Below, in pieces: positions 59,455-64,000 of a DNA stretch of 64,000 bases (position 1 is its first letter; each line of letters starts with the position of its first letter). The position numbers and the translations under genes are program-made. The notes beneath the pieces were generated by a model that made no database searches, was not told where the DNA came from, and was given only the letters and a program-made list of their open reading frames with translations. Origin of the DNA: Ostreococcus mediterraneus (Eukaryota > Chlorophyta > Mamiellophyceae > Mamiellales > Bathycoccaceae); NCBI GenBank assembly GCA_012295225.1, contig WMKK01000001.1, forward strand, positions 496,001-560,000. The letters are read 5' to 3'.

Positions 59455-60400
59455 CTCGCGTACTGTACATCGTAAGGCATCTGTGTGTGCGCGCATCGTG
59501 GGTGAGATGGGACCGGTGCCACGTCGGACACGGGATTCTTTGAGACTGTACATCGCCATTATATGGCGCCATATATGCGTATTGTAAACCCTTGTGATGT
59601 GCGATATGGGTTTTTATCTCGCGTGTCTCGCGCAGGTGTGCGCGACACGTACGTATTCCATGGGGACGTATGCATAAGGTCGTGTCACGCGTGTGCGCGC
59701 GCGCGCGCCGAGTGACGAGGACCGCAGCTCGGATCGCCCGCGCGTCGCGACATCGCTCCACGCGTCGTCCCGTTGATTGTTGAGGTACGCCGAGCGCACG
59801 CGTCTCGAATGCGATTGCGTCTCGCGCGCGTCGTCGTCGCCGTCGCGCGCGTCGCCGCCGACGTCGTCGTCGTCGCGTCTCGCGCGGCGAGGACGAAGAC
59901 GCGCGCCTCGCGTGGCCCCACCGCGTCGGAAAATCAACCACGCGCGCACCGCATGGACGACGACGACGACGACGACGACGTACGCGTATACGCACGGGAT
60001 ATATCACACCATATCTCTCCGTCGTCCTCGCGCGTCGAACGCGCGCTCGAACGCCTCGCGCGCACCGCCGCACCCCATTTCGCAGACACTAACCCGAACC
60101 CGCCCACTCGCGACCGCAGGATCACCGCCGACGACGACGATGGCGCTGACGACGACGCCGAGCGCGATGGCGATGCCGTCGCGCGCGGCGACGAAAAATA
60201 CATGTACGTATGCGAATGATATACACGAATCGCGCGTTTCGTGGCGACGCGGCGCCCGACGACGCCCGACGATACAGGCCGACGACGATGGGTTTAAACG
60301 TCTCCTCGGATAACGAAGTCGTTACTTTTGATTCGGGGCGTAACCTAGAGGGAGGTTTTCAGTCGGGGCGTTGAACGTTTCGGTGACGCGGTTGATCGCC

Positions 60401-63400
60401 ATGGCGCGTGATGACGCATCGTGACGCGTCGTGTGCGTGATGTGCGACGTGTGCGTGTGTGTAAATGCGCGGAGACGCGCGTTGATGGGGTTTGAGAGAC
60501 TGACTTTTCAATCGCGCGCGTGTCGTATGAATGCGCAGTTTTAGGCGACGCGCGACGAGGCGTAGTATCCGCGCGCGCGTCTGTGCGCCGTGCGGATTCT
60601 ACACGTCGTGTAGCCGTGGCGAAAGCACACAGAGGGGATGCTCAGCAAGTGCATGCGGTGGCGGATTCGTCGCCGAGTACGTCTGGGACGTCGAGCGCGG
60701 ATGCGCTCGCCAAGTACGTGGCGGAGCGCGGGGGCAAGCGCGTGATTCGCAAGGTGCTCATCGCCAATAACGGTATGGCGGCGACGAAGAGTATTCTCTC
60801 TATGCGTCGGTGGGCGTACAATACGTTTGGTGATGAGAATGCGATTCAGTTCTTGGCCATGGCGACGCCGGAAGATTTGGCGGCGAACGCTGAGTTTATT
60901 CGCTTCGCCGACGACTACGTCGAGGTGCCGGGTGGGTCCAACAAGAACAACTACGCGAATGTACCCCTCATCACTGAGATTGCGCAACGCGAAGGTGTCG
61001 ACGCTGTGTGGCCTGGGTGGGGTCACGCGTCCGAAAACCCAAAGCTGCCGACGTCTTTGAAGGCTATTGGTGTTCAATTTATCGGTCCCACCGCGCCAGT
61101 GATGAGCGTGTTGGGGGACAAGATTGCGGCGAACATTTTGGCGCAAACCGCCAAGGTGCCTTCTATCCCGTGGTCTGGTGACGGTCTCGTCGCCGAGCTC
61201 ACCGCTGAAGGTACGATTCCGGAGGAAATCTTCAACAAGGCTATGGTGACGACCGTGGAAGAGTGCGTCGCCGCAGCGAACCGCATTGGTTTCCCGGTTA
61301 TGTTGAAGGCGTCTGAAGGTGGCGGTGGTAAGGGGATTCGTATGAGCAAGGATGAGGAGCAACTTCGTGTCAACTTTGAGCAGGTCAAGGCTGAAGTTCC
61401 AGGCTCTCCCATGTTTATGATGCAGCTTTGTACCCAGGCCCGTCACTTGGAAGTACAAATCGTTGGTGACGAGTACGGCAACGCCGTCGCGCTCAACGGG
61501 CGCGATTGCTCTACGCAGCGTCGTTTCCAAAAGATTTTCGAAGAAGGTCCTCCGATTGTTGCTAAGCCGGAGATTTTCAGAGAAATGGAAAAGGCGGCGC
61601 AGCGCTTGACGAAGAACATTGGTTATATTGGTGCTGGTACCGTCGAGTACTTGTACAACGCGGCGACTGACAAGTACTTCTTCCTCGAGCTCAACCCTCG
61701 TTTGCAAGTCGAGCACCCAGTGACGGAAGGTATCACCGGTGTTAACCTTCCGGCGACGCAGCTTCAAGTTGCTATGGGTATCCCTCTTTCGCAAATCCCG
61801 GAAATCCGTCAGTTCTACGGTCGTGACGTGAACACCAAGGATGATATCGACTTCATGGAGGAAGACTACCACTTGCCAGAGCACCACGTCATCGCGGCGC
61901 GCATCACCGCCGAGAACCCTGATGAAGGTTTCAAGCCGACGTCTGGTGGCATCGAACGCGTGCACTTCCAGTCCACGCCGAACGTTTGGGGTTATTTCTC
62001 TGTTGGTGCCAACGGCGGTGTGCACGAGTTTGCTGATTCTCAGTTTGGTCACATTTTCGCCTCAGGTCCGACGCGTAACGAGGCGCGCAAGGCGCTCGTT
62101 CTCGCGCTCAAGGGTATGGTTGTTCGAGGTGAGATTCGTACAGCCGTCGAATACTTGGTTCAATTGCTTGAAACTGATGAGTTCAAGGATAATACCATTG
62201 ATACCTCTTGGTTGGATGGCTTGATTGCGAAGAAGGAAATTGCCAACAAGCAAGACCCGCACATGATTGTTCTCGGCGCCACGTTGTTCCGCGCGTTCAA
62301 AATGGCCCAGAGTGAAGAGACTGCTCTTACGGAATTCTGGCAAAAGGGGCAAGTATCTGTGCAGGGCATTGAAAAGATGATCAAGTTCCCGATGGAAATT
62401 ACGTACCAAGACGTCAAGTACTCTTTCGAAGTGACGCGACCGGGCCCGGATTCTTTCGTCGTCAAGATGGGTGACCAAACGATCGAAGCCAAGATTCGCG
62501 AACGTGCCGATGGTGCGCTCGTGGCCTTTTTCGGTGGTCAACAGCACGAAATCGAAGGTTTAGAGGAACCACTTGGCTTGAGAATGATTCTCGACGGCCA
62601 AACTTGGTTGTTGCCGAACATCTTTGATCCGTCTGAACTTCGCACGGACGTCACCGGTAAGCTCATTCGCTTCCTTCAAGATGATGGCGCCGAAGTTGTT
62701 GCTGGTAAGCCGTTTGCGGAAGTCGAAGCGATGAAGATGGTTATGCCCCTCATTGCGACGGAAAGTGGTAAGGTTTCGCACGCCAAGTCTGCTGGCGCGG
62801 TGATTGAAGCGGGCGACTTGCTTGCGTCTCTCACGTTGAAGGACCCGAGCAAGGTGAAGAAGATTAGCGCCTTCGAGGGACAACTTCGGCTTCCGGTTGA
62901 CACGGACAACAGCGCGACGCCACAAGAAGTTCTTGATGCTGCGGTTCATCGCGTCCACAGATTCTTGGATGGTTATGAACTGGACGCCGACACGTGCGTC
63001 GCCGACTTGTTCAACGCCCTTCAAGCTCTCCCCGCTGACGCAGGTCGCTGGGAGCGTGCCACGTCTGAGCTCGAACAAATCATTGAGCGTTACCTTGCTG
63101 TCGAAAGTGTCTTTGCGGGTAAGAAGATGGATGCTGTGATGGCGCAATTAATTCGCTCCAACAGCAAGAACTTGACTCCGGTGTTGGCGCAAGTTCGCGC
63201 ACACTCGCGCTCCAAGGAACGTCAAACTCTTATCTTGTCTCTATTAAAGCAAGCGCCGACTTTGCCGCAGCGAGTGATTGCTCGTGGCCCGATTTCATGG
63301 GCGGACGATCACGCACCGATCTCAGATTCTTTCCGCAAGAGCATCGAGCAACTGTCCAAGCTTCGCGGTCCCGAATACGGCGATATTGCGCTTGAAGCAT

Positions 63401-64000
63401 CCAATATTTTGCTTGAGCGCCGTTTGCCGTCTATCGATAAGCGCTTGGAAGAACTCCGAAAGATTCTTATGGGTTCTGAGGGTTTGAGCCGCGCTTGGGG
63501 CAAGGCAAAGGCCGGTGACCTCCAATCCTTGGTTGAGTCGCCGACGCTCGCCGTCGATCTCCTCCCGGCGCTCTTCTCGGACAAGGATGAAGCCGTCCAA
63601 GATGCTGCGTTCGAAGTCTACGCCAAGCGTGTCTATCGTGCTCACAACGTCATCAGCTCCAACGTTTCTCGTGACGATGGCATGACCTCCATTGGCTGGA
63701 ACTTCAAGTTCAACACGTACCCAGATGAGAGCCCGCTCCGATGCGGTCTTTTGGCTCGCGTCGAAAACTTGGCTGAAGCCAAGGCACGATTCACCGCCAT
63801 CTTGGATCGTCTTGAAAAGTCCATCACCGATACTGGTGTTTCTCGTGAGAAGATGCACGTTCTTCACATCGCCATGTGCCAGCAAGCTGCGGATGCGTCT
63901 TTGCCCACCGACATGGAAGCCTTCATCGCTACGCACAAGCCCCGCCTTGAAGCTCTCGGCATCAAGTTTGTAAACGTTCTCGCGTACGCCAACCTGGAGT
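60401..64000 (+). CDS. ACC1: multidomain (homomeric) acetyl-CoA carboxylase, 3' end cut by window
   Basis: The enzyme makes malonyl-CoA. The main exon runs from about 60545 to beyond 64000. Biotin carboxylase domain: KVLIANNGMAATKS, ATP-grasp KASEGGGGKGIRMS, ELNPRLQVEHPVTEG. The biotin carrier motif VEAMKM has its Lys codon at 62734-62736. The start of the ACC central domain follows. The frame has no ATG before the catalytic domain, but the ~55 codons after an ACTGAC branch site and a TAG (60544) or CAG (60538) acceptor read as a transit-peptide-like RRGVVSARASVRRADSTRRV. A candidate first exon is ATGGCGC at 60401-60407 with a GTGATG donor; this part is tentative. The carboxyltransferase end lies outside the window. 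Confidence 0.9.
60408..60544 (+). other. probable 5' intron of acetyl-CoA carboxylase gene
   Basis: ACTGAC at 60499-60504 and an acceptor at 60538 (CAG) or 60544 (TAG), both keeping phase 1, indicate an intron ending here. The donor (GTGATG at 60408) is the weak point, because it differs from the GTGCGT/GTACGT donors of the other introns in this window. Confidence 0.55.

Larger units (their letters stand above)
59258..60400. other. 1.1-kb divergent spacer without a clear gene
   Basis: The region between HCF145-like and acetyl-CoA carboxylase genes holds two 9-bp tandem repeats and several Arg/Asp-rich frames. One plus frame starting at an ATG at 59953 with eight Asp codons ends close to a GTACGT donor-like site at about 60203 and might be a first exon, but no partner was found. 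No tRNA was recognised. Confidence 0.4.

Noticed and set aside
60541-62052. 503-codon minus-strand frame
   Set aside because: Antisense of the biotin carboxylase domain of acetyl-CoA carboxylase, with no protein-like features.

Overview
The window looks like nuclear DNA of a picoplanktonic green alga of the Mamiellales, most likely Ostreococcus or a close relative. The reasons are: very dense gene packing on both strands, high GC with many (GAC)n/(CGA)n runs, mostly single-exon genes, short 5' introns that share a GTGCGT/GTACGT-type donor and an ACTGAC branch site, and plant-type plastid and mitochondrial genes (V-PPase, PSB33-like, HCF145-like, HP30-like, DUF3700, TIGR01589 domain). Genus is inference. 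There is one ambiguous base (50201), and genes are cut at both window ends.

Layout. 0-5 kb: a YrdC/Sua5 gene cut by the left edge, a small unknown gene, a peptidyl-serine galactosyltransferase-like protein with a ShK domain, an SDR and an ascorbate peroxidase. 5-13 kb: a spliced NUP98-like nucleoporin with unexpected zinc fingers, a DUF3700 protein and a secreted IPT/TIG protein. 13-20.5 kb: spliced CTP synthase and a TPR-DnaJ co-chaperone, separated by a minisatellite; a small basic protein; a spliced HP30-like Tim17/SAM translocase subunit. 20.7-28 kb: two mitochondrial carriers either side of an ICP55-like M24 peptidase, a TFIIS-like factor and a G-patch protein. 28-36 kb: an FG-SAC3/GANP mRNA-export scaffold, an ADP-ribose pyrophosphatase-like enzyme, a plastid rhodanese and SDHAF2. 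36-43 kb: K+-dependent V-PPase, a MITE-like element, a TcdA-like tRNA enzyme, a multi-span membrane protein and uroporphyrinogen decarboxylase. 43-50.5 kb: RPC4, a divergent dynamin flanked by 67-bp direct repeats, a TIGR01589 protein, mL53 and a RING-CH ligase. 50.7-64 kb: CSN2, spliced TM9SF, an EF-hand protein, a PSB33-like protein, an HCF145-like protein and a spliced multidomain acetyl-CoA carboxylase that runs off the right edge.

The genes are mostly unrelated housekeeping functions, and divergent pairs share promoters of only about 40-500 bp. Loose themes are mRNA export and nuclear pore (NUP98-like, SAC3/GANP), organelle function (carriers, ICP55, SDHAF2, mL53, HP30, HCF145, PSB33) and t6A/ct6A tRNA modification (YrdC, TcdA). 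The most unusual items are the CCCH plus CCHC zinc-finger module placed just before the GLEBS motif of NUP98, the repeat-flanked dynamin with an altered G4 motif, the TA-flanked MITE-like repeat, and evidence that the homomeric acetyl-CoA carboxylase starts with a transit peptide behind an intron. Many long open frames are antisense shadows caused by GC-rich codon use and were left out.
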